Shown here: positions 52,489-61,993 of the stretch, piece after piece | Numbering within the stretch: the stretch's first letter is position 1 | Layout of the letters: each line of letters starts with the position of its first letter | DNA from: Roseicitreum antarcticum | GTDB lineage: Bacteria; Pseudomonadota; Alphaproteobacteria; Rhodobacterales; Rhodobacteraceae | Direction of reading: 5' to 3' | Assembly: GCF_014681765.1 (NCBI RefSeq) | Contig: NZ_CP061498.1 | Span: 1,922,001 to 1,986,000, forward strand | Length of the DNA: 64,000 bases | The notes under the pieces: generated by a model | What the model was told of the DNA's origin: nothing | The model's input: only the letters and a program-made list of their open reading frames with translations | Databases searched by the model: none | Translations under genes and position numbers: made by a program

Positions 52489-54936
52489 ATGGCTGAAAAA
52501 CGGGTCTCTGTCCGCCTCGTGGCAGAAGGCGGCCGCCAGGTCCGCGCCGAGCTGGAAGGCGTTGGTGAGGCCGGGGCGCGCGGGTTCGGGCGGCTGTCGC
52601 GCGAGATGGACATGGCGAATGCCCGCGTTGCCGCCTTTGCTCGCCGCGCCACGCTTGCTGCAGCGGCTGCAACTGCAGCTCTGGCGGCGGCGGGCGTTGC
52701 GATGATCCGCTCTGGCCTGCAGACCGTCGATGCGCAGGCCAAGATGGCGCAATCTCTTGGCACAACGGTTGCCAGCCTTCAGGTGCTGGAGCGGGCGGGC
52801 GATCTGGCAGGCGTGTCGATGGGTCAGGTCGAGCAAGCCACCGTGCAGCTGACGCGGCGGCTCAGCCAGGCCGCCTCCGGTACCGGCCCGGCGATTGACG
52901 CTTTGCGCCGTTTGCGGCTTTCGGCCGAAGATTTACAGCGCCTGCCGCTGGATGCGCGCATCGCGGCCATTCAGGAGGCGCTCGGGCAATTTGTCCCCGA
53001 AGCCGAACGCGCGGCGGTGGCCTCGCAGCTCTTCGGCGACCGCGCGGCGCTGGTGTTCACACGGATCGACACGGCGACACTTCGCCAGGCGACCGAGGAT
53101 GTTCTCGCCTTCGGGGTTGTCGTTTCCGAAGCTGACGCCAACCAGATCGAACGCACCAATGACGCGATTTCACGGTTGGGCCTGATCTGGCGCGGGCTGT
53201 CGAACCAATTGGCTGTCGCCGCTGCGCCCTCCTTGGAGGCAGTGGCCAACGCCATGGCCGCTATTGCCAGCCGCACCGGGCCACTCGGGATCGCGATCAA
53301 GGCGCTGTTCGACAACCTCGGACGGCTGACCACCTATGCCGCGACGTTCGCAGGCATCATGGCCGGGCGCTGGGTGGCTGGTGTGGCGGCGGCGGCGCTC
53401 TCGGTGCGCGGGCTGGCCACCGCACTGGTCCTCCTGCGCGGGGCGCTGATCCGCACCGGGATCGGAGCGCTAATCGTCGGCGCGGGCGAACTGGTCTATC
53501 AGTTCTCTCAGCTGGTGGCCCGGGTTGGCGGCGTTGGAGAGGCGTTCCGGCTGCTTGGCGATCTGGCCAAGGAGGTCTGGTCGCGGATGGGGCTGGCGCT
53601 GGATGGTGCGCTGGCACAAATGGCGGCCGGTTGGGAGGGGCTGAAGGCCGCAAGTCTTTCGGCACTTGAGGGTACCATCGCTGGGGTGGTCAACTTCGGC
53701 GACCGGACGGCGGCGATTTTCCAGGGGGCCTATGATGCAGCCGTGGCGATTTGGGGCAGTCTGCCCGGTGCCATCGGTGACTTTGCCTTTCAGGCCGCGA
53801 ACGGCCTGATCTCCGGCGTCGAGGCGATGCTGAACGGTGTCGTCACCCGGATCAACACTTTCATCAACGGATTGAACGCCGCACTGGCGCTGCTGCCGGA
53901 ATGGGCAACAGGTGATGGTGGCATCAGGATCGGCGCGCTGGATCCCTTGGACCTGGCGCGGATCGGCAACCCGTTCGAGGGTGCTGCAACCGCAGCAGGT
54001 GCCGCAGCAGCCGATGCCTTCTCCGCCGCTCTGTCGCGCACTTATCTGGAACCACCTGACCTCGGTCTTGGCACAATGGCCGATGACGCCCGCGCCCGTT
54101 CAGATGGTTACCGCGAGGCCGCAGGCATGCTGGCGGATGCCGCCGGTCGACCTTTGGCCAGTTGGCAAGCGCTGCGCGACGCGGTGACCGGCAGCGGTAC
54201 CGAAGCTGAAGCCGCACTGGCCGATGCTGCGGCCTCGGCGGATGCGCTCGGGCTGGAATTGGACGAGACTGCCGCCGCTGCCAGTGGTGCAGGAGCCGCT
54301 GCCCGCGCTGCCGGGGCAGCAGCAGCCGAGGGCGCGGAGCAAGCCGCAACCGGCTGGAGCGCGGTCACCGCAGCACTCGCCGACTATGCCGCCAAGGCCC
54401 GCGACATTGGTGGCGATATCGGCCAGACACTGGTCGGCGCATTTCAAAGCGCCGAGAACGCGGTGGCCACCTTTGTCAAAACCGGCAAGCTCGACTTCCG
54501 CGACCTCGTCACGTCGATGATCGCCGATCTGGCAAAACTGGCGGCCCGACGCTTCATCCTTGGGCCTATCGCCAATGCCCTCTCGGGCGCGCTGGGCGGT
54601 GCGGGTGGATTGTTCGCAGATATCTTGCACGCTGGCGGCACGGTCGGATCGCCGGGCCCGGGCCGCATGGTGCCAGCCATGGCCTTCGCTGGTGCCCCGC
54701 GTATGCATTCCGGTGGCTGGGCGGGCATCAAACCCGACGAGGTTCCGGCGATCCTGCAACGGGGTGAGCGGGTTCTGTCGCGCCGGGAAGCGGCTGGCTA
54801 TGGCAAGGGTCAAAGTGCAGCCCCGAATATCTCCGTCACCATCAATGCGCGTGACGCCGAAAGCTTCCGGCAATCCCGCACACAGGTCGCGGCCGACATT
54901 GCCCGCGCCGTGTCGCTGGGCCGAAGGGGCATGTGA
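52489..54936 (+). CDS. Phage tail tape measure protein
   Basis: 815 residues, Ala-rich and helical, beginning MAEKRVSVRLVAEGGRQVRA. Hydrophobic helices at about 280-345 (for example GALIRTGIGALIVGAGELVY) could cross the host membrane. C-terminal lambda gpH-type part: FVKTGKLDFRDLVTSMIADL, GGTVGSPGPGRMVPAMAFAG, GWAGIKPDEVPAILQRGERV. Sets tail length. Confidence 0.92.
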   Translation: MAEKRVSVRLVAEGGRQVRAELEGVGEAGARGFGRLSREMDMANARVAAFARRATLAAAAATAALAAAGVAMIRSGLQTVDAQAKMAQSLGTTVASLQVLERAGDLAGVSMGQVEQATVQLTRRLSQAASGTGPAIDALRRLRLSAEDLQRLPLDARIAAIQEALGQFVPEAERAAVASQLFGDRAALVFTRIDTATLRQATEDVLAFGVVVSEADANQIERTNDAISRLGLIWRGLSNQLAVAAAPSLEAVANAMAAIASRTGPLGIAIKALFDNLGRLTTYAATFAGIMAGRWVAGVAAAALSVRGLATALVLLRGALIRTGIGALIVGAGELVYQFSQLVARVGGVGEAFRLLGDLAKEVWSRMGLALDGALAQMAAGWEGLKAASLSALEGTIAGVVNFGDRTAAIFQGAYDAAVAIWGSLPGAIGDFAFQAANGLISGVEAMLNGVVTRINTFINGLNAALALLPEWATGDGGIRIGALDPLDLARIGNPFEGAATAAGAAAADAFSAALSRTYLEPPDLGLGTMADDARARSDGYREAAGMLADAAGRPLASWQALRDAVTGSGTEAEAALADAAASADALGLELDETAAAASGAGAAARAAGAAAAEGAEQAATGWSAVTAALADYAAKARDIGGDIGQTLVGAFQSAENAVATFVKTGKLDFRDLVTSMIADLAKLAARRFILGPIANALSGALGGAGGLFADILHAGGTVGSPGPGRMVPAMAFAGAPRMHSGGWAGIKPDEVPAILQRGERVLSRREAAGYGKGQSAAPNISVTINARDAESFRQSRTQVAADIARAVSLGRRGM

Positions 54937-55562
54937 TGGCGTTCCATGAAGTTCGCTTCCCCGACAACATCAGCCGTGGCGCGCGAGGCGGCCCGGAACG
55001 ACGCACCCAGATCGTCGAACTTGCCTCCGGTGACGAGGAACGCAACGCCAGCTGGGCCAACTCGCGCCGCCGCTTTGACGTGGCCTATGGCATCCGTCGC
55101 GCCGATGATCTGGCTTTGGTCGTCGCCTTCTTCGAGGCCCGCAACGGCCGCCTGCACGGGTTCCGCTACAAGGATTGGGCGGATTACAAATCCTGCATGC
55201 CGTCGCAAGCCGTGGCCCCGACGGACCAGCCGATCGGCACCGGCAACGGCGCTGTCACAACCTTCGCGCTCCTGAAACGCTACACCTCCGGCGCACAAAG
55301 CTGGACCCGCGCCATCGCCAAACCTGTCGCAGGCAGCGTTCGCCTTGCCCTGAACGGCGTCGAACAGATGACCGGCTGGAGCGTCGACACCGCCACCGGC
55401 AGCGTCACCTTCGCTGCCACCCCGGGTGCAGGCATCGCGATCACTGCGGGCTTCGAATTCGACGTGCCCGTCCGCTTCGACACCGACACACTTGATGTGA
55501 CCCTCGATATCGAGCGGCTCGGCTCGATCACCTCCATCCCACTGCTGGAGATTCGCAGATGA
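54936..55562 (+). CDS. DUF2460 (TIGR02217) tail protein, GTA gp12-like
   Basis: 208 residues: MAFHEVRFPDNISRGARGGP, RRFDVAYGIRRADDLALVVA, FFEARNGRLHGFRYKDWADY and FEFDVPVRFDTDTLDVTLDI. This is the distal tail component of the Rhodobacter GTA tail tip module. One-base overlap with the tape measure gene and ATGA-type overlap with the next. Confidence 0.92.
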   Translation: MAFHEVRFPDNISRGARGGPERRTQIVELASGDEERNASWANSRRRFDVAYGIRRADDLALVVAFFEARNGRLHGFRYKDWADYKSCMPSQAVAPTDQPIGTGNGAVTTFALLKRYTSGAQSWTRAIAKPVAGSVRLALNGVEQMTGWSVDTATGSVTFAATPGAGIAITAGFEFDVPVRFDTDTLDVTLDIERLGSITSIPLLEIRR

Positions 55563-56443
55563 AATCCCTCTCCCCTGCGCTGCAGGCCCATCTGGACGAT
55601 GGCACAACCACCCTGTCTTGGTGCTGGCGGATTTCGCGGGCAGACGGTGTGGCGCTGGGCTTCACCGATCATGACCGCGCCCTCGGCTTTGACGGCACCG
55701 AGTTTGAGCCGGAAAGCGGGTTTGCGGCCTCAGAAATTCGGTCAGGTTCCGATCTGGCCGTCGATGCACAGGACGCGAGCGGCGTGCTGACCTCGGACAG
55801 GATCACCGAAACCGATATTGTCGACGGGCGCTGGGACAATGCGGCGGTCGAGCTGTGGCGGGTGAACTGGGCCGACACCAGCCAGCGAGTGCTGCTGCGC
55901 CGAGGGGGCGTGGGGCAAATCCGGCGCGGCCGCATGGCATTCGTGGCCGAGGTCCGGTCACTGGCGCATGTTCTGGGCCAGACCGTCGGGCGGACGTTTC
56001 AGGCGGGCTGTGATGCAGCGCTGGGCGATGCACGCTGTGGGATCAATCTGGAAAACGCTGTCTACAAGGGGTTCGGCGTGGTCACTGATCTGCTGCGCGA
56101 CCGGGCGTTCATGGCGTCTGGTATGCCCGGCTTTAACGCTGGCTGGTTTACCTCTGGCACGGTCACCTGGACCAATGGTGCCAATGCTGGACGCATTACC
56201 GAAGTTCTGGCGCATGGATTGACCGATGCCATCGCCACCCTGACCCTGCTGGAAGCCCCGGTGCGCGCCATCGCCGAGGGAGACAGCTTCATCGCGCGGG
56301 CGGGCTGCGACAAGCGCATCGCCACCTGTGGGGCAAAGTTCGGCAATACTGCCAACTTCAGGGGCTTTCCCAACATCCCCGGCCAGGATGCCGTTCTGCG
56401 CTATGCCAGCCAGGATGGCGGCCATGAGGGGAACGTTCTTTGA
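55559..56443 (+). CDS. DUF2163 (TIGR02218) tail protein, GTA gp13-like
   Basis: 294 residues: WCWRISRADGVALGFTDHDR, RLVA-like RMAFVAEVRSLAHVLGQTVG, CDAALGDARCGINLEN, and the cysteine-rich end AGCDKRIATCGAKFGNTANF plus GFPNIPGQDAVLRYASQDG. Hub protein of GTA-like tails. In GTA operons it is followed directly by the NlpC/P60 gene; here three opposite-strand genes intervene. Confidence 0.92.
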   Translation: MKSLSPALQAHLDDGTTTLSWCWRISRADGVALGFTDHDRALGFDGTEFEPESGFAASEIRSGSDLAVDAQDASGVLTSDRITETDIVDGRWDNAAVELWRVNWADTSQRVLLRRGGVGQIRRGRMAFVAEVRSLAHVLGQTVGRTFQAGCDAALGDARCGINLENAVYKGFGVVTDLLRDRAFMASGMPGFNAGWFTSGTVTWTNGANAGRITEVLAHGLTDAIATLTLLEAPVRAIAEGDSFIARAGCDKRIATCGAKFGNTANFRGFPNIPGQDAVLRYASQDGGHEGNVL

Positions 56444-56503
56444 GCGGTTCGCTGGAATGCCGCATTGATTGGAGCTTGCATCGGCCCACCGCTGCAATTG
56501 CGG

Positions 56504-57022
56504 CTATCGAAAGGGAAACCTTAGGTCTTTCCCGAAGGTCAGCCCTGAAATTTCGCAAACGGTACGAAGAGCCGACCTCAGTTGGTCTTTGCTTATGTTC
56601 TTGCTGATCCACCATCCGGATGCTGTCAGCTGTACTGGGAGATGAGGGCTGTAGGGATGGATGCCGCGCGGTTCCAGTGAGATAAGGCGGCGTCCACGCG
56701 TACGGATTCCGGCAAGCGAAACCAAGTTCTCCGGCGCAACATCGGCCATCATATCTACGACCCGGCCGAACAGGGCCGCTAAGGTATCAACGGAGAATCC
56801 AACCCCGAGAAACTCTGCGGCGTACTTCCCGCGCTCGTGGACGGCGACGCTGGTCGGCGGCGGGTCAAGCTGGGCCGTGTTCACAGTTCGAGCGCCCGCA
56901 AGGCTTTTCCCGAGCGCCGATGCAACATCGTCGTCAAGCGCAGACCGCAATGTCAGGATGGCTTCGACGACAGAGATAGGCACGGAAACGAGCACAGCTT
57001 GTGTCGCGGTTTCACACTTCAT
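56504..57022 (-). CDS. Hypothetical protein, third gene of the inserted Xre operon
   Basis: 172 residues: MKCETATQAVLVSVPISVVE, GVGFSVDTLAALFGRVVDMM, then a basic C-terminal part with RTRGRRLISLEPRGIHPYSP and QLTASGWWISKNISKDQLR. Winged or helical DNA-binding features are possible but no family is recognised. Start overlaps the stop of the preceding gene (ATGA). Confidence 0.65.
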   Translation of the reverse strand: MKCETATQAVLVSVPISVVEAILTLRSALDDDVASALGKSLAGARTVNTAQLDPPPTSVAVHERGKYAAEFLGVGFSVDTLAALFGRVVDMMADVAPENLVSLAGIRTRGRRLISLEPRGIHPYSPHLPVQLTASGWWISKNISKDQLRSALRTVCEISGLTFGKDLRFPFR

Positions 57023-57312
57023 GATGCTCTCCCGCGATTCCTGCCATTTGCGCGAACTGGCTTTCGGTCGGAATGGTAAAGGGTGATGACGCTATAGCAA
57101 TCGACGATGAGTTTGGTGCCCCGCAAACGTTCGAGCTGCTGGATCTCGTGCCGACGCCTCTCGATCTCGCGGGCTGCGTCCTTGTCGCTGAGAAAGAATG
57201 CGTCGTCGGCCACACGCGTCGCCACACTAAGCACTAGACTTACGTCCACGTTTCTAAAGCCGCGTTGCCGCATGCGTGTTTCGGCATGTTGAGTGAAGCG
57301 AAGGTCATGCAT
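57019..57312 (-). CDS. DUF4258-like small protein (BrnT/RelE-type size), second gene of the Xre operon
   Basis: 97 residues from ATG 57312, which overlaps the Xre stop. MHDLRFTQHAETRMRQRGFR, then RGTKLIVDCYSVITLYHSD. The H-A-x-x-R-x-x-Q-R-G pattern is typical of DUF4258/BrnT-like folds, which include ribonuclease toxins. A catalytic assignment is not possible. Confidence 0.65.
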   Translation of the reverse strand: MHDLRFTQHAETRMRQRGFRNVDVSLVLSVATRVADDAFFLSDKDAAREIERRRHEIQQLERLRGTKLIVDCYSVITLYHSDRKPVRANGRNRGRAS

Positions 57313-58312
57313 CGTTGTTCTCCTCCGCCTCATGGGAGTTAACCGCCGAACCTGAGATGTCGATGTCGCCAATCAGCGACATGAGCTCTTCCCGATCCTT
57401 CTTGCGCTTTGCGAGTTCATCTTCAGGAATTCGACTTATGATCCAAGCGACCCGCTCGACCTCATTGTCGTTGCCCAGCATATCGCCGGGAATGTCCTTC
57501 AACCGAACGTGCCCTCGCAAAAGTGCATACTCGGCATCGGGATCTTCACCCGTAAGTTCGTGGATCAGGTCAGCGCCGATCCGATACTCCGGCATGCCCT
57601 CGCTGGTCTTCCAGCTGGAGGTTGACCAGTCTCCTTCGAACGACACCGTCTTTGCGTCCATCTCGTTTGCGAAATTTTTGATGTAATCCGCAAAAGGGTT
57701 GTTCTGCGAAGGATCGTAGCCGAGGTCATACACGTCGTCCGGGACATCCTTGCCAAACAGATCGCGATTCTCGATGCATATCTTCTCGCAAGATGCGCCG
57801 TCTTCAGCGCGATAAGCAGAGTTCGCGAAAGAAAAATGGCCTCCACCAAGGGCCATAAGCGTTGCAGCCGCGTCCTCTATCTCCGCGACCCGCTCCCGCC
57901 GCCACGTGAGGCTTCCTTCAGCAAGCAATGCGGCGAACAGAGGCGCCATTACAATCTGCGAATGAATCGGAATGCCGTAGATGTGCTGAACCATGTTGAA
58001 CGCCATGGCTGTCTCGGCATCGAGCATCATGCGTAGCGGCCGGTAGCCGAACTGTCGGAGAGATGCCTCGCGCTCTGCTTCGTCTGTGGGGGGCTTGGAA
58101 AGGACATCGAGGGTGACGCCAAGTGCTTTCGCCAAGCCTTCCGCAACGCGATCATTGGCCGCATAGGTGCCGTCCTTGGTGCTTTCGATCCGCTTAATCG
58201 TGGGCAAGCTAACCCTGTTCTTGCCTTTGGTAGCCTCGGCGAGCTGCTCCTGTGTCCAATGCTTTCGGTCCCGGTAGTACTTGAGCGCGTCTGGATGAAT
58301 TGTCGTGGTCAT
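57305..58312 (-). CDS. Xre-family helix-turn-helix regulator with long C-terminal domain
   Basis: 335 residues. N-terminal HTH: KYYRDRKHWTQEQLAEATKG, SLPTIKRIESTKDG and AEGLAKALGVTLDVLSKPP. The 230-residue C-terminal part (MLDAETAMAFNMVQHIYGIP onward, with HELTGEDPDAEYALLRGHV) is unassigned and could sense a signal. First gene of a three-gene overlapping operon read against the tail genes; an inverted repeat at 58353-58370 upstream is a candidate operator. Confidence 0.78.
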   Translation of the reverse strand: MTTTIHPDALKYYRDRKHWTQEQLAEATKGKNRVSLPTIKRIESTKDGTYAANDRVAEGLAKALGVTLDVLSKPPTDEAEREASLRQFGYRPLRMMLDAETAMAFNMVQHIYGIPIHSQIVMAPLFAALLAEGSLTWRRERVAEIEDAAATLMALGGGHFSFANSAYRAEDGASCEKICIENRDLFGKDVPDDVYDLGYDPSQNNPFADYIKNFANEMDAKTVSFEGDWSTSSWKTSEGMPEYRIGADLIHELTGEDPDAEYALLRGHVRLKDIPGDMLGNDNEVERVAWIISRIPEDELAKRKKDREELMSLIGDIDISGSAVNSHEAEENNDA

Positions 58313-58352
58313 GTCTAAGCCTCCTAGTGCCTGAAGCCAGTATGAGCCTTTT

Positions 58353-58370
58353 ATGCTAGCATTTATAGCA
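58353..58370 (-). promoter_or_regulatory. Candidate operator/promoter of the Xre operon
   Basis: ATGCTAGCAT is a perfect palindrome, and TGCTA-N7-TAGCA forms a second inverted repeat in the same stretch. AT-rich TATAAA lies within it on the leftward strand. Suitable for autoregulation. Confidence 0.5.
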
Positions 58371-58452
58371 TCATCTTTGGATATCGATACCTTGGATTTG
58401 GCAATATTTGGATCGTTGTAGGTATAATTGTGAGACCGGAAGGATCGCCGTG

Positions 58453-58977
58453 ATGATATGGAGCCGCACCAATGATGTTGGTTCAGGAGCTCATGATACT
58501 TCTGGGTATCAAGCTGAGACCTCAGTGCCCGAAGTAGAAATCATTGATCCCGCCCTCGTAATTGCCACCGCCCGCTCCTGGCTCGGCACGCCCTACCACG
58601 ATCAAGCCAGCCTGCGCGGGGTCGGCTGCGATTGCCTCGGCCTCGCGCGCGGCGTCTGGCGCGACGTGGTCGGAGATGAACCTTTCCCGATCCCGCCCTA
58701 CAGCCGGGATTGGGGCGAGACAGGGCCGAACGAGGTACTGGCGGAAGGCGCGCGGCGCATGATGCCCGAAGTTGCCGTAAGCGATGCCGGTCCCGGCGCG
58801 CTGGTCCTGTTTCGCATGGCTCCGCGCGCAATTGCCAAGCACGTCGGGATCCTGACTGGCTCCGACCATTTCATCCATGCCTATGAACGGCTGGGCGTCG
58901 TCGAGGAAATCCTGACCCCGGCATGGGCGCGCCGGATCGCGTTCGCCTTCCTGTTCCCACGCTCCAGCAACATCTGA
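58453..58977 (+). CDS. NlpC/P60 tail peptidase, GTA gp14-like, with a replaced 5' end
   Basis: From about 58545 the protein is standard: VIATARSWLGTPYHDQASLR, the catalytic Cys in GVGCDCLGLARGVWRDVVG, and His in RAIAKHVGILTGSDHFIHAY. The first 30 residues (MIWSRTNDVGSGAHDTSGYQ) do not look like the family, so the start was probably substituted when the Xre operon was inserted. It degrades peptidoglycan during DNA entry. Confidence 0.88.
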   Translation: MIWSRTNDVGSGAHDTSGYQAETSVPEVEIIDPALVIATARSWLGTPYHDQASLRGVGCDCLGLARGVWRDVVGDEPFPIPPYSRDWGETGPNEVLAEGARRMMPEVAVSDAGPGALVLFRMAPRAIAKHVGILTGSDHFIHAYERLGVVEEILTPAWARRIAFAFLFPRSSNI

Positions 58978-61900
58978 GATTTTCACATGGCAACTTTGGT
59001 TCTCGGTGCCGTCGGCTCCGCGCTCGGTGCGGGATTCGGCGGTGCCATCCTCGGCTTTTCCGGCGCTGCCATCGGTGGCTTCATTGGATCGACCATCGGC
59101 TCAGTGGTTGATAGTTGGATCGTGTCGTCCCTGGCCCCCGCTCAGCGCATCGAAGGCGCGCGGCTCGACAGCCTGCGCATTACCTCCTCAACCGAGGGGG
59201 CGGTGATCCCGCGGCTTTATGGTCGCATGCGGATTGGTGGCAACATCATCTGGGCCACGGATTTTCGCGAGGAGACCAAGACCACCAGTCAGGGCGGCGG
59301 CAAAGGGATCGGGCCGAAGGTCAGAACGACCGAGTATCTCTACTCGGCGTCCTTCGCTGTGGCGCTCTGCGAGGGCGAGATCACCGGCATCGGGCGCGTC
59401 TGGGCCGATGGCAAGCCGATTGACATGTCCGGTGTCACCTGGCGCTGGTATCCCGGAGACGAGATGCAGGCTCCGGACCCGTTCATCAGCGCCAAGATGG
59501 GGGCATCCAATACCCCCGCTTATCGCGGCACTGCCTATGTGGTGTTCGAGGAATTGGACCTTAGCCCCTTCGGCAACCGGCTGCCGCAGATCAGCTTTGA
59601 GGTGTTCCGGCCACTGGCCGATGCTGACACCGCCGAGGGGATGGTCAAGGCTGTGACGCTAATCCCGGCCTCGGGCGAGTTCAGTTATGCCACCGTGCCC
59701 GTCAAGAAGACCAGCGGCGGCACGACCATCGGCTTTGGTCAAACCTCCGGCGGCACCACCGTGGCCGAGAACCTGAATGCGATCTCCGATACTGCTGACT
59801 TCGTGGTGGCACTGGACCGGCTGCAAGCGATGGCCCCGGCGGTGGAAAGTGTGTCGCTGGTGGTGGCGTGGTTCGGCGATGACCTGCGGACGGGGAACTG
59901 CAAGGTTCGGCCGGGTGTCGAGGTAGACACCAAGACCACGACGCCCTCGGCATGGTCGGTGAATGGGGTTTCGCGCGCGGATGCTTTTCTTGTCAGCCGA
60001 GATGCCGAGGATCGTCCGGTCTATGGCGGCACCCCGGCAGATTTCGCCGTGGTGCAGGCGATCCAGGAGATGAAAGCGCGCGGGCTGCGAGTGACCTTCT
60101 ATCCGTTTCTGCTGATGGATGTGCCGAGCGGCAACACCCTGCCGAACCCCTTCTCTGACGACACAGCCACAACCGGCCAGCCTGCTTTCCCCTGGCGGGG
60201 AAGGATCACCTGCTCCCCTGCGGCGGGTTATGCTGGGACCGTGGACAAGACCGCCACCGCCGCCACGCAGGTCGCGGCGCTGTTCGGCGCGGCCAGCCCG
60301 GCGCAATTCGCGGTGTCGGGCGAGAGCGTCAGCTGGACCGGCCCGGCAGGCGAATGGTCGCTGCGTCGAATGATCCTGCACTACGCGCATCTGTGCAAAG
60401 CCGCTGGGGGCGTCGATGCCTTCCTGGTTGGGTCTGAGATGCCCGGCCTGACCACGATCCGCTCTGGTGCCAGCACCTATCCCGCCGTCACCGCCTTCAA
60501 ATCCCTCGCGGCTGATGTACGTGCGATCCTCGGCGCGGGTTTGAGCCTCGGCTATGCCGCCGACTGGTCGGAATACTTCGGCCACCACCCTGCCGACGGC
60601 AGCGGCGATGTCTTCTTCCACCTTGACCCGCTCTGGTCGGACGCCAACATCAACCTCATCGGCATCGATAACTACATGCCGCTCTCGGACTGGCGCGACG
60701 GGTTTGATCACATTGATGCCGCGCTGGCCCCGGCGATCTACGACCGTGCCTACCTGCAATCAAACATCACCGGTGGCGAGGGGTTTGACTGGTTCTATGC
60801 CAACCCATCTGACAGGGCGACCCAAACCCGGACGCCGATCACGGACGGTGCGGCGGCAAAACCATGGGTGTTCCGTTTCAAGGATCTGCGCGCCTGGTGG
60901 CAAAACCCGCATTTCAACCGACCGGGTGGTGTGGAGAGCGGTGTGCCAACCGATTGGGTGCCGCAGTCAAAACCGATCTGGTTCACGGAACTGGGCTGCC
61001 CTGCGATTGACCGCGGTACCAATCAGCCGAACGTGTTCTTTGACCCAAAATCGTCGGAAAGCTCTACGCCCTACTTTTCGCGCGGCTGGCGGGATGATGC
61101 GATCCAGCGTGCCTATCTTGAGGCGACGTATCTGTTTTGGTCAACACCAGCCAACAATCCTACATCGTCTGTCTACCTCGCGCCGATGGTCCATGTGCCG
61201 GAATGCGCGGCCTGGACCTGGGACGCCCGGCCCTATCCGTTCTTTCCCGGCCTGACCGACGTCTGGACCGATGGGCCAAACTGGCGGCGCGGCCATTGGC
61301 TAACCGGACGGCTGGGCGCTGTTTCCCTCGCCGCACTGGTGCGCCACCTCTGCCTGCGTGCCGGAATGCCAGAAGATCAGATCGACGTCTCCGGCCTCTG
61401 GGGCGCAGTTGAGGGCTATGTGATTTCGGCGCTGGAAGCCCCACGCGCCTCGATTTCCACGCTGGCCCGGCATTTTGGCTTTGATGCGGTCGAGAGCGAA
61501 GGCCGCATCCGCTGCCTGATGCGCGGCCGGATCGCCATTGCCACGATCACGCCCGACAGCATGGTCGCGCCCTCCTCGGCGCAGGGTGACGTGATGGAAC
61601 TGACCCGGGCGCAGGAAACCGAACTGCCGCAGGCGCTCAAATGGCAGGTCGCCCGCGCTGATGAGGATTATGACGCGGCGCAGGTCGAGGCCCGGCGCAT
61701 CACGGTCGACACCACGAGGATCGCCGCCGAGGCGTTTCCGATGGCAGTGCCGCCCGAAGAGGCCGAACGCCGCTGTCGTCGCGCGCTGATGGAGGCTTGG
61801 GTCGGACGCGAAAGTGCGGTGTTTCGCCTGCCACCCTCGCGGCTGGCGCTGGACCCCTGCGATGTGATCCTGCTCGATCACGATGGCCGCCTGACCGAGA

Positions 61901-61993
61901 TGCGGCTGGTCTCCATCGCGGATTCTGATCTGCGCAGCGTCGACGCCGTGCGCCAGGATCGGGCCGTCTATGACCTGCCACCCGGCGAACCAC

